A stretch of DNA of 26,281 nucleotides. Source: an uncultured beta proteobacterium (lineage in GTDB: Bacteria > Pseudomonadota > Gammaproteobacteria > Burkholderiales > Rhodocyclaceae). Each line of letters begins with the position of its first letter. Positions within the stretch are counted from its first letter, which is position 1. Position numbers and translations under genes: made by a program. Below the pieces are notes generated by a model, which was not told the DNA's origin, did not search any database, and worked only from the letters and a program-made list of their open reading frames with translations. The stretch is from NCBI GenBank assembly GCA_903953145.1, contig CAJBIL010000458.1, positions 1 to 26,281 on the forward strand, written 5' to 3'. Shown in pieces: positions 16,133-23,682 of this stretch.

Positions 16133-17929
16133 TTAGCGCGTCAATACACGATTCTTGCCAGTTTGCTTGGCTTCGTACATGGCTTCGTCAGCCCGTTTGA
16201 TCACGGCAACTTGCGTTTCTTCCGCGATGTAACAAGTGACGCCGGCGCTGAACGTAATCAATTGTTTTTCATTGTTATGCAGGAAAAACTTTTTGGTCAG
16301 CTCGCGCTGGAGACGGACGAGTGCACTTTGCGCGTCCTCCAGCGAGGTGTCTGGCAGCAGGATGATGAACTCTTCCCCACCAAAGCGAGCCACTGTGTCC
16401 TGCGGGCGAATCGTTTCACGAATGACGGTCGATAAATGCACAAGTGCTGCATCACCGGCGTCGTGACCCAGTGAATCATTGAGTTTCTTGAAGTTGTCGA
16501 TGTCGAGCAGTGCGACGCAGAGCGGCGATTTACGCCGTTGCGAACGTGACGACTCCTTCTCGAAAACATCTTCCAGCCCTCGGCGGTTAAGTGTGCCGGT
16601 TAACTGGTCGAGGCGAACAAGATTGCTGGCCTTGTCAAGTTCTCCCTGGAGCTCGGTAATTCGCTTGTCTGCGGCTTCGACGCGTTGTTTCGTGGTGCGC
16701 AAATCATCGCGCGAGCGTTGAGCGTTGATCTGGATAACGCGTGTTTCGCGCATGACCTCGGCGAGCACGTCCTCCAGTTGTGTAATGTCATCAGCTTTGC
16801 TGATTTTCTCGGCACAGACCTCGATTTTGTCGTGGTAATCCGATGTTGAATCGGCAAACTCGGCCAGATGATCAACAAAACCGGCCAGCATGTGTTTCAA
16901 CGCCTCCTTAGCTTCGTTCAGACTGTGTTTCAACTGGCTCTGATTGAAAATCACGTCCTTTAGCCGTTGTTCCGCATCGTCAATGGCGCGGATATTCAGT
17001 GGCTGCGAAACAATTGAGCGTACAACCTCGATTTGCCCATTCAGCCAGCGATCATCAACAACCAGTTCACTGACGTTTTCGATTAACAGCTGTAGCAGGT
17101 GGAGCAGCCCGTTGCGAAGCTCCGCCCGGTCTTCAGCCAGCAGCTCAAGCCGGAAGGCGAAGCGCTTGATGCCGGTGAGCAGGCTTTCGAGTGCTTTGGG
17201 CGTCGTTGCATTACGGACGGCTGAAGCCAGCGCACGCGCGTCGGCTGCAATATCCGGTGCTTCGGTAAGTTGTGTGGCAACCGCCACCTCCAGCGTGTAA
17301 GCAAAAAGCTCACGTAACTCTGGAAGCAACTCACTGGCGCGACTCGAGGTCCCACCAGCGCTAGCAGCAACAACCGATGGATTGTGCGCGGCTTCAACAG
17401 CACCTGCAGCAATTCCATCAACAAGCGTCATGTCCTCCGGCGCTGCGCCATTGAGAGACCAGGATTTGATCAGGCTTTGCAGCCGGGCAAAGAGCGTTTC
17501 GTTATTGCTCGCAGCGCTGACGAGCACGTGCTCCAGCGACTCCCGCTTGCGTGCCGGCGTCAGCCCGGTCTGTTTTGTTTCCCATTGCCGCAGAAACTCG
17601 CCGATCAACTCACTCCAGCCGAGTTCTTTTTCGTTGCTGTGCTCGCTCACGAAATCGCTAAGCGCTTTTCGGTAGTCATTCCAGCTTTTGCCTTTAAGCG
17701 CCTGATCCAGTTGTCGCGAGAGCCGCAATTGAACCGGATTTTCTTTCGGTAATGACGCAAGCAGCACTTTAAGCTCCCGCTCGGGGAAAACTTCTTCCGC
17801 TTTGTCGTTTGATCCGGCAATTTCGTGATAAATCGCACGATAATTTTCCGGCGATGGCGGCATGCGCCGTGAGGCCAGCAATCGCAAGGTTTCACGGGCA
17901 ATTTCAGAGGGATTTGTAATGGTCGACAT
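16133..17929 (-). CDS. Diguanylate cyclase with long N-terminal helical region
   Basis: A 598-residue protein that makes the second messenger cyclic di-GMP from two GTP. The C-terminal GGDEF domain (about 430-598) starts with LDQLTGTLNRRG, has an intact active site GGEEF (517-521), and an intact inhibitory I-site RPQD (508-511) five residues earlier, so product feedback is expected. Before it, residues about 395-430 look like a coiled coil (TKQRVEAADKRITELQGELD). The first 390 residues are mainly helical and soluble, beginning IARETLRLLASRRMPPSPENY, a start seen in several proteobacterial cyclases; I cannot assign a sensor domain. No membrane segments are seen. It lies upstream of the ABC gene on the same strand with a 138-base gap. 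Confidence 0.93.
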   Translation of the reverse strand: MSTITNPSEIARETLRLLASRRMPPSPENYRAIYHEIAGSNDKAEEVFPERELKVLLASLPKENPVQLRLSRQLDQALKGKSWNDYRKALSDFVSEHSNEKELGWSELIGEFLRQWETKQTGLTPARKRESLEHVLVSAASNNETLFARLQSLIKSWSLNGAAPEDMTLVDGIAAGAVEAAHNPSVVAASAGGTSSRASELLPELRELFAYTLEVAVATQLTEAPDIAADARALASAVRNATTPKALESLLTGIKRFAFRLELLAEDRAELRNGLLHLLQLLIENVSELVVDDRWLNGQIEVVRSIVSQPLNIRAIDDAEQRLKDVIFNQSQLKHSLNEAKEALKHMLAGFVDHLAEFADSTSDYHDKIEVCAEKISKADDITQLEDVLAEVMRETRVIQINAQRSRDDLRTTKQRVEAADKRITELQGELDKASNLVRLDQLTGTLNRRGLEDVFEKESSRSQRRKSPLCVALLDIDNFKKLNDSLGHDAGDAALVHLSTVIRETIRPQDTVARFGGEEFIILLPDTSLEDAQSALVRLQRELTKKFFLHNNEKQLITFSAGVTCYIAEETQVAVIKRADEAMYEAKQTGKNRVLTR

Positions 17930-18029
17930 GTTTTAACTGGCGTTTGGCAACGACGATAAGGGAGGGCGGGCGCAGTCAGTTCGCGATGCGCGTTTTAGCA
18001 AAGGGGTAGGTCACAAAGTCGCAATCAGC

Positions 18030-18035
18030 TATAAT
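18030..18035 (+). promoter_or_regulatory. -10 element of the tRNA-Thr gene
   Basis: A perfect TATAAT lies 22 bases before the mature 5' end of the tRNA, a usual distance. The -35 position (18007-18012, TAGGTC) is poor. Confidence 0.5.
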
Positions 18036-18057
18036 CCGCGCCTCAATTGTCAGACGT

Positions 18058-18131
18058 GCCCCCGTAGCATGAAGGTCGTGCAGTTGATTTGTAATCATCA
18101 GGTCGTGGTTCGATTCCGCGCGGGGGCACCA
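18058..18131 (+). tRNA. tRNA-Thr (anticodon TGT)
   Basis: The 74 bases fold into a cloverleaf. The acceptor stem GCCCCCG/CGGGGGC is perfect, followed by A and an encoded CCA (18129-18131). The D arm is GCAT-GAAGGTC-GTGC, with a short seven-base loop containing GG. The anticodon arm is GTTGA-TTTGTAA-TCATC, with anticodon TGT and A37 and A38. The variable region is four bases and the T arm is CGTGG-TTCGATT-CCGCG. The second anticodon-stem pair (28-42) is a U-U mismatch, and the D loop is smaller than usual. The anticodon loop agrees with known threonine tRNAs reading ACA/ACG-type codons. An integrase remnant starts about 100 bases downstream. Confidence 0.88.
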
Positions 18132-18235
18132 TTAAAATCAAGTGCTTAGGTTTATTTTTCGGCCTATTTCAGCTTTGCGCCAATTTTTGCTGCAGTTGGA
18201 GCTTTATCCTATTCCCAATCAAAAGGAACAAAGGA

Positions 18236-18472
18236 ATGGCTACCATCACAAATCGTGGCGCACATCAGTTTCAAGCCCAAGTTAGAGCTAAAGGATATCC
18301 GACGCAGTGTAAGACTTTTGAGACATCAAGAGAAGCGAAGGCTTGGGTTGCCGTTATTAAGTCTGAGCAGGTCAGTCGGCCAAGAGCCGGAAAAGTAAGT
18401 TGTGTAATTTCAATTCATGCGCGTGACGCGGCGAATCCGTGGCAGGGTGTTTTTTTATTTTGCCATTTATAA
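18236..18472 (+). pseudogene. Truncated tyrosine-type integrase, N-terminal remnant
   Basis: The first 45 residues (MATITNRGAHQFQAQVRAKG and on to FETSREAKAWVAVIKSE) match the N-terminal arm-binding region of phage or island integrases that begin MATITNRG-x-xQ(Y/F)QA-x-VR-x-KGYP. After about 18375 the similarity stops, and the frame runs into unrelated sequence ending at 18472, only 28 bases before rstA. The core-binding and catalytic domains (normally about 300 more residues, with the R-H-R-Y residues) are absent, so the gene cannot work. Its place and direction just after tRNA-Thr are typical of an integrase beside its attachment site. It is best read as the residue of an island that was lost. 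Confidence 0.75.
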
Positions 18473-18500
18473 CGTACGCTCAACCCGCTATGATTGTGCG

Positions 18501-19214
18501 ATGAAAATACGCATCCTACTGGTCGAAGATGACCAACGTCTGGCTGACCTAACGGCCGAATATCTGCGCAAAAATGATTTTGAAGTTGCCATCGAGACTC
18601 GAGGCGACACCGCAGAGTCGCGCATCCTTAGCGAACAACCCGACCTTGTCGTGCTTGACGTCATGCTGCCCGGCAAGGATGGCTTTGAAGTCTGTCGTGC
18701 GGTACGCCCTCACTACCACGGGGTGATCCTGATACTCACCGCACGTGACGAAGACTTCGATCAGATTCTCGGTCTTGAGCTGGGCGCCGATGACTATATC
18801 GCCAAGCCGGTACAACCACGTCTGCTGCTGGCCCGCATCAAGGCATTGCTACGCCGTGCACCGGGGAGTACGGCATTTACCACGACACCGGAAGATGCAG
18901 TGCCTGCCGAACTTGCCTTTGGCAGCTTCCGTATCAGCCAGGCAACCCGCAGTGCCTATCTGGCTGCGGAAGTCATTGATCTGACCACCGCTGAATTTGA
19001 TCTGCTCTGGTTGCTCGCCAGCCACGCCGGGAATATCCTCTCGCGGGATGACCTTTTGCAGCAACTGCGCGGCATTGGCTTCGACGGCCTCGACCGCTCA
19101 ATCGACGCACGCATCTCCCGCCTGCGCAGAAAACTTGGCGATGACCCGGAAAACCCAACGCGCATCAAAACGGTGCGTGGCAAAGGTTACCTGTTCAGCA
19201 AGCATGACTGGTAA
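18501..19214 (+). CDS. rstA: OmpR-family response regulator, RstA-like
   Basis: A 237-residue DNA-binding regulator. The receiver domain (1-120) has Asp10/Asp11, the phosphoacceptor Asp53 in VVLDVMLPGKDG, Thr80, and Lys102 in DYIAKP. The C-terminal winged-helix domain (about 140-237) shows LTTAEFDLLWLLASHAG, RSIDARISRLRRKLGDDP and KTVRGKGYLF. I take ATG 18501 because the receiver fold starts there; the frame is open upstream only by chance. There is no ribosome site before it. It overlaps the kinase gene by 11 bases, so the two form an operon. The RstA assignment comes from the partner kinase's similarity to RstB; the regulated genes are unknown. Confidence 0.88.
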   Translation: MKIRILLVEDDQRLADLTAEYLRKNDFEVAIETRGDTAESRILSEQPDLVVLDVMLPGKDGFEVCRAVRPHYHGVILILTARDEDFDQILGLELGADDYIAKPVQPRLLLARIKALLRRAPGSTAFTTTPEDAVPAELAFGSFRISQATRSAYLAAEVIDLTTAEFDLLWLLASHAGNILSRDDLLQQLRGIGFDGLDRSIDARISRLRRKLGDDPENPTRIKTVRGKGYLFSKHDW

Positions 19215-20613
19215 CAGCAACAACAAGCTACTCGCCATCCTCGGGCGCTACAAGCCGGCGCCCTGGCGAGGGCGTTACAGCCTGTCACGGCTGTTCCTGA
19301 ATTTCTACCTGCTGGTGATGGGCTCTTTCGTCGCGATTGCCATTTTCGCCGACTTTGTGATCTCAACGGCCGTTAAAGGCATCACCGACGACTACACCAG
19401 CCGGTTCATGCGCGGCACTATCGTCCTGATTGAGGACGAATTATTTCGGAAACCGCGCACGCAGTGGCCAAAAACAATCAAGTCGCTTGATGAGAAATTT
19501 GCTTACAAACTCGAAATTATCGACCGATGGACGCTCAATTTACCGTCTAAACAGGCAGAAAAACTGGATGCCGGCGAGCTTGCCATCGACGCAGAAGGCG
19601 ATATTCTCTACCACCGTCTGAAGCAAACCTCTCAGATACTCGCGGTTGGCCCGCTATCGCCGGATAACAACCCCGAGTATCAACGTGGAATGCCGCTTGA
19701 GTTGCGGGTTCGCCTGCTGACCTGGAGCCTGATCGGCCTTTGTCTGGCAGTCGCCGTCTGGTTCTGGGTGCGCCCCGTCTGGCGTGACCTGGAGGCCATG
19801 AGGCAAACTGCGCGAGCGCTGGGGGAGGGGCAATTTGATGCACGTGCTCCTGCCGCCCGTAGTCGTGCTTTCGAATTGCTGGCCGAAACACTGAATGGTA
19901 TGGCTGAACGTATCCAGCGCCTGATTGCTACGCAAAAAGAATTATCAAGCGCCATCTCGCACGAGTTACGCACCCCGATTGCACGCATGCGCTTCGCCCT
20001 CGAAATGCTCTCTGAAACCGACGACCGGGCTGAGCGCGAACGCCTCTGGCGAATGATGGAGGCCGACCTTGACGAGCTGGATAGCCTGATCGATTCCAGC
20101 CTTACCTATGCCCGCTTCGAGCGGGAACAGCCTGACCTGCATTTGACACCCGTTGAGCTGGCGTCCTGGCTGGCAGAAGAAATCGAATCTATTCGTATTC
20201 TGGGACGCCATCTTGAAATAACGCTCAATGACACAGCGCTGCCTGAAAACTTGCATGTCGAACTTGACCGCAAAAGTATGCCTTATGCGATCAAGAATCT
20301 GCTTCGCAACGCCATCAAATACGCAAAAAATCGCGTCGTGATCAGCACTGAAATTTCCGGTGATCAGATTCTGGTTCATGTTGACGACGATGGGATTGGC
20401 ATTCCGCAGGAAGAGCGTGAACGTGTTTTTTCCGCTTTCACCCGTCTTGACCGCTCGCGAGACCGGGCTACGGGCGGTTACGGACTGGGATTGGCAATTG
20501 CTCGACTCGTCCTTGAACAGCATGGCGGCAGTGCCAGCGCAGCAGCGTCGCCACTCGGTGGTGCACGCTTTACGCTGACCTGGCCGTTGTTACAGATCGT
20601 TACGAAAAGCTGA
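19204..20613 (+). CDS. rstB: Membrane sensor histidine kinase, RstB-like
   Basis: A 469-residue kinase. A membrane helix at about 31-57 is followed by a periplasmic domain of about 110 residues ending in ILAVGPL, then a second helix (about 170-190) leading to the RstB-like WVRPVWRDLEAM. A HAMP region comes next, then the H-box SHELRTPIARMRF with His253, the N-box around Asn365-Asn369, and G-boxes DDDGIGIP (394-401) and TGGYGLGLAIAR. The end, GGARFTLTWPL, and the RLDRSRDRATGG stretch are close to E. coli RstB. It should autophosphorylate and pass phosphate to the regulator encoded immediately upstream. The signal is unknown. Confidence 0.88.
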   Translation: MTGNSNNKLLAILGRYKPAPWRGRYSLSRLFLNFYLLVMGSFVAIAIFADFVISTAVKGITDDYTSRFMRGTIVLIEDELFRKPRTQWPKTIKSLDEKFAYKLEIIDRWTLNLPSKQAEKLDAGELAIDAEGDILYHRLKQTSQILAVGPLSPDNNPEYQRGMPLELRVRLLTWSLIGLCLAVAVWFWVRPVWRDLEAMRQTARALGEGQFDARAPAARSRAFELLAETLNGMAERIQRLIATQKELSSAISHELRTPIARMRFALEMLSETDDRAERERLWRMMEADLDELDSLIDSSLTYARFEREQPDLHLTPVELASWLAEEIESIRILGRHLEITLNDTALPENLHVELDRKSMPYAIKNLLRNAIKYAKNRVVISTEISGDQILVHVDDDGIGIPQEERERVFSAFTRLDRSRDRATGGYGLGLAIARLVLEQHGGSASAAASPLGGARFTLTWPLLQIVTKS

Positions 20614-20691
20614 CGCAAGCACTGCAGACGCACCATTCTACTTCCCATATCATCGCTTCACAGCATGACTAAATAGATGGAAGAGAACGAA

Positions 20692-20853
20692 ATGAATGAA
20701 TTAAACCAAATCCGCGAACGCTTTCTCGCCGATACCCGCCGGCATTTTTTCGCCAGCAACATCCCGCAAGAAACACAAGTACCTCATCGGCAGAACATCG
20801 AAACCTGCCGTAGCGCCTTGCACAACGCACATTTTGGATCACGCTGCGCTTGA
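20692..20853 (+). CDS. Small hypothetical protein (53 residues)
   Basis: An ORF with a plausible ribosome site (GGAAGAGAACGAA before ATG 20692), 78 bases after rstB. The product begins MNELNQIRERFLADTRRHFF, is hydrophilic, and ends SALHNAHFGSRCA. No family is recognised and nothing suggests a signal peptide or membrane segment. Its TGA overlaps the TTG that could start the next small ORF. It may be a real small gene co-transcribed with rstAB, or the first half of a gene broken by a frameshift. Confidence 0.4.
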   Translation: MNELNQIRERFLADTRRHFFASNIPQETQVPHRQNIETCRSALHNAHFGSRCA

Positions 20854-21047
20854 ACGTCGTGGCTAGCAATTCCACGCGATTCCCGCTTGCCGAAAGCGTA
20901 GGCATTTTTATCGGGATCGTCGCGTGGAATCTGCTTGTTGAGGGCCGGATGGACATTTCCATTGGGCTCATCATCGCCGTACCTTGCTCAATCTTCTGGT
21001 ATTGCGTGCGCTACTGGTTCGAGAAAAAACAGAAAAACCGGCACTAA
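20850..21047 (+). CDS. Small two-helix membrane protein (65 residues)
   Basis: The frame opens at TTG 20850, overlapping the stop of the preceding ORF, with GTG 20859 as an alternative. The predicted protein has two hydrophobic segments (VGIFIGIVAWNLLV and ISIGLIIAVPCSIFWYCVRYW) separated by a short charged turn (EGRMD), and a basic end (FEKKQKNRH). This reads like a genuine small membrane protein. No family is recognised. A good terminator follows at 21096, so it would be the last gene of the rstAB transcript. Start codon and independence from the previous ORF are uncertain. Confidence 0.5.
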   Translation: MNVVASNSTRFPLAESVGIFIGIVAWNLLVEGRMDISIGLIIAVPCSIFWYCVRYWFEKKQKNRH

Positions 21048-21095
21048 CCCAAGTTAGCAAGTCAACGGCCCCAAAATACAGAACACCTCCTTTTA

Positions 21096-21119
21096 CCCGC
21101 GCATGTCGCGGGTTTTTTT
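21096..21119 (+). terminator. Rho-independent terminator after the rstAB unit
   Basis: A perfect six-pair GC stem, CCCGCG-CATGT-CGCGGG, with a five-base loop, is followed at once by seven T residues. It lies 49 bases after the small membrane-protein ORF and closes the plus-strand unit that begins with rstA. Confidence 0.93.
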
Positions 21120-21356
21120 ATTCTAGAAAAAGCAGTTGATTAAGGTTTGTTATCTTCAGTCACCAAGTTTTTGCACTTCAGGCTTGAATCGGCCATGCAA
21201 ATGCAGGTCGCCTATCTCTTTTATGCCTTCATCTTTGTTTTGGAAATGTCAGCCTCCTAAGCCTAGCTTGCTTGAGCTCATCTGCGTTTGGTGTGGGTGC
21301 CTGAGTAGTTGCCATTCGGGTTAGAATCACTTGCTTGATTTATCGAGGATTAACCC

Positions 21357-22520
21357 ATGTATGCAGGTGTGGTCGATTTGAGTTGGGCGGTTTGTGCTCT
21401 TCTGACGCTGGGGCTGACCCATGTGACCATCGCTTCCGTGACGATTTTTTTACATCGGCATCAGGCGCATCGCGCACTAGAGTTGCATCCGCTTCCCGCA
21501 CACTTTTTCCGCTTCTGGCTTTGGTTGACAACCGGCATGGGAACAAAGGAGTGGGCCTCTATTCACCGCAAGCATCACGCCAAGTGCGAAACGGCGGATG
21601 ATCCGCATAGTCCGCAGATTCTTGGCATTAACCGGGTCCTCTGGGGTGGCGTCTTTTTATACGTCAAGGAAGCTCATGATCCGGAGACTTTGCGACGGTA
21701 TGGTCACGGCACACCAAATGACTGGATCGAGAATCATCTCTATACGCCGCACCAAAAGTTGGGCGTTTTACTGATGCTGGCAATTGATCTTGGCCTTTTT
21801 GGCATCTTACAGGGAGGATTGATCTGGGCTGTTCAGGTTGTCTGGATTCCCTTCTGGGCGGCCGGGGTGATTAATGGGATGGGCCATTTCTGGGGGTATC
21901 GCAATTACAACTGCCCTGATGCAAGTACTAATCTTGTGCCTTGGGGCTTGCTGATCGGTGGTGAGGAGTTACATAACAATCATCATACCTTTCCAACCTC
22001 CGCCAAACTTTCCAGCAAGTGGTACGAGATTGATATTGGCTGGCTGTATATCCGCATCCTTGCCGCCTTGGGCCTGGCTCGAATAAAGAAAATAGCACCA
22101 GTGCCGCGAATCGGTGCACTGCGTCCGACGATTGATTTTGAAACGTTGCAGGCGGTGATTGCCAATCGCTACGATCTGCTCTCGTACTATGCCAAATCGC
22201 TCAAGCAGGTTTATCGCGAGGAGCTTTCCCGTTTGCATGATGCACAGCAGTTCAAAGGGCTAAAGCACTGGCTGACGGCTGATGCCCATCTAGTACCACA
22301 GGATTTTCGCGAGCGATTGGAGTGCTTGCTGAGCAAAAGTCGTGCATTGCAGACGGCCTATGTCATGCGTCAGGAACTTTCTGCATTATGGGAACGCTCG
22401 AACGCTTCCCGCGAGCAGTTGCTGAAGGATTTGCAGGACTGGTGTCAGCGGGCTGAGAGTTCCGGCATTCGCCAGTTGCAAGAAATTTCTTGGATGTTGC
22501 GTAGCTATGCGCTGGTTTGA
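21357..22520 (+). CDS. Membrane fatty-acid desaturase (acyl-CoA delta-9 type)
   Basis: A 387-residue di-iron desaturase that would introduce a double bond into acyl chains, setting membrane fluidity. The three histidine boxes are present: HRHQAH (33-38), HRKHH (70-74) and HNNHH (206-210), the last within EELHNNHHTFP. Hydrophobic segments lie at about 8-32, 48-62, 135-155 and 157-178. The core ends near residue 240; about 140 further soluble, helical residues follow (TLQAVIANRYDLLSYYAKSL and beyond), longer than a minimal desaturase. GAGG lies upstream of ATG 21357, and TAGAAT at 21322-21327 may be a -10 element. Its end overlaps the dsbB start by 14 bases. Substrate chain and position cannot be read from the sequence. 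Confidence 0.9.
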   Translation: MYAGVVDLSWAVCALLTLGLTHVTIASVTIFLHRHQAHRALELHPLPAHFFRFWLWLTTGMGTKEWASIHRKHHAKCETADDPHSPQILGINRVLWGGVFLYVKEAHDPETLRRYGHGTPNDWIENHLYTPHQKLGVLLMLAIDLGLFGILQGGLIWAVQVVWIPFWAAGVINGMGHFWGYRNYNCPDASTNLVPWGLLIGGEELHNNHHTFPTSAKLSSKWYEIDIGWLYIRILAALGLARIKKIAPVPRIGALRPTIDFETLQAVIANRYDLLSYYAKSLKQVYREELSRLHDAQQFKGLKHWLTADAHLVPQDFRERLECLLSKSRALQTAYVMRQELSALWERSNASREQLLKDLQDWCQRAESSGIRQLQEISWMLRSYALV

Positions 22521-23019
22521 TAGCGTGGGGCTTGTTCGTTGTTTGTCGGTCCGGGCCAGTTTTGCCGTGATCTCGGTAGCTGCGTTTGCTCTGGTCGGGA
22601 GTGGCCTTTTGATTGGCGAGTTGATGCGCCTTAATCCGTGTCCACTATGCATTTTTCAGCGCGTACTTTATCTGGCGGTGGCCGTGGTGGCGATGCTTGC
22701 CATGCTCGTACCTCGCGTTCGTAAAGCCTGGGGCGGTTTGATAGGCCTGATTTCTGCGGGCGGGCTGGCTACGGCGCTGTATCAGAGCTGGCTACAGCTT
22801 TATCCGGAATCGGCTACGCAATGTGGCTTTGGCGAACCAAACCTGATCGAACAACTGGTTGATTGGCTTGGTATGCAGTGGCCATTCATGTTCATGGCTA
22901 CCGGCTTTTGCACCAGCAAGGAGTACATTCTTGGCCTGACGATGGCCAACTGGTCAATTTTCTGTTTTTCGGGTTTTCTACTGCTCGGTGTCTGGGTTGG
23001 CTGGCGTCGTCAGGCTTGA
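22507..23019 (+). CDS. dsbB: Disulfide bond formation protein B
   Basis: A 170-residue inner-membrane quinone reductase that reoxidises DsbA. It has four predicted membrane helices and both redox cysteine pairs: CPLC (Cys45 and Cys48) in the first periplasmic loop, and Cys106 (TQCGFG) with Cys135 (FCTSKE) in the second. The TM2-preceding segment CPLCIFQRVLY and the fourth-helix approach LTMANWSIFCF are typical of DsbB. The ATG at 22507 lies inside the end of the desaturase gene, so the two are likely co-expressed. No dsbA is nearby. Confidence 0.93.
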   Translation: MRWFDSVGLVRCLSVRASFAVISVAAFALVGSGLLIGELMRLNPCPLCIFQRVLYLAVAVVAMLAMLVPRVRKAWGGLIGLISAGGLATALYQSWLQLYPESATQCGFGEPNLIEQLVDWLGMQWPFMFMATGFCTSKEYILGLTMANWSIFCFSGFLLLGVWVGWRRQA

Positions 23020-23059
23020 GTTTTTAAGCTTGACCTCTGCACGTGAGAATGCAAGAAAG

Positions 23060-23680
23060 TCAAAGGCCGCTCAGGTATTCCGCGACTGCACGCATCTCAT
23101 CCGGGCTCATTTTGTTGGCGACTTCCTGCATTTGCGCGTTGTCGTTGGTGCGCCGACGCTCTTCGAAAAGTACCAGCTGCGTTTCAATGTATAAGGTGTG
23201 CTGACCAGCGATCCGTGGCAGGTTTGCTGATCCGTTTGCTTTTTCTCCATGGCATTTCATGCAGGGAGGTACGCCTGTGGCCGGGTTGCCGTTTGTGTAG
23301 ATTTTTTCGCCAATGGCGCGCATCTCAGGAAAAGCGGATTTACCTGGTGAGGTATTTTGTCGGCTGAAGAAGGTGGCGAGTGCTTTTATGTCGGACTCGC
23401 TCAAATCAGGGGCGACTTTTCGCATGTCGTTGCTTTGTCGCTCACCGCTTTTGAAATTTCTCAACTGCTTGATGATGTATTCCGCATTCTGGCCGGCTAT
23501 TTTCGGGTAAAGCGGGCTTGAGCTTTCGCCGGCTGCACCGTGACAGAGAAAACAGCGAGCACTGACCAGTTCTTCTGCGCGGCGCATTTCCTCGGCCTCG
23601 TCCCCGTGTGCGAGTTTTACCGTGGCAAGTGCTACAGCAAAAACAACTCTCAGCTTCAACCAGGCAAATGCTTTGGCCAT
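23060..23680 (-). CDS. Di-heme cytochrome c4-type protein
   Basis: A 206-residue periplasmic electron carrier with a signal peptide (about 1-26, ending LAHG) and two c-type heme motifs, CFLCH (43-47) and CMKCH (140-144). Each half has a downstream methionine in equivalent position (Met86 in SNDMRKVA and Met184 in NAQMQEVA), suitable as the sixth heme ligand. The two-domain organisation with repeated IAGQ-x-x-Y-I-x-x-QL is the cytochrome c4 pattern. Such proteins deliver electrons to terminal oxidases such as cbb3, or to denitrification enzymes. It ends 40 bases from dsbB on the opposite strand, and the dut gene ends three bases before its start. Confidence 0.92.
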   Translation of the reverse strand: MAKAFAWLKLRVVFAVALATVKLAHGDEAEEMRRAEELVSARCFLCHGAAGESSSPLYPKIAGQNAEYIIKQLRNFKSGERQSNDMRKVAPDLSESDIKALATFFSRQNTSPGKSAFPEMRAIGEKIYTNGNPATGVPPCMKCHGEKANGSANLPRIAGQHTLYIETQLVLFEERRRTNDNAQMQEVANKMSPDEMRAVAEYLSGL

Positions 23681-23682
23681 GC

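Noticed and set aside
16109..16135. CTAA-CTGCGCAG-TTAG near-palindrome after the diguanylate cyclase gene
   Set aside because: It leaves almost no loop and has no T tract; likely chance.
21156..21253. Minus-strand open stretch reading KEIGDLHLHGRFKPEVQKLGD before a stop at 21156
   Set aside because: It looks protein-like but is only about 30 codons, begins right after an in-frame stop and has no start codon; at most a fragment of an old gene, not supportable as a feature.
23030..23063. Imperfect inverted repeat (TTGAC...GTCAA) between dsbB and the cytochrome c4 gene
   Set aside because: Stem is broken by internal mismatches and no T tract follows on either strand, so I do not call a terminator.
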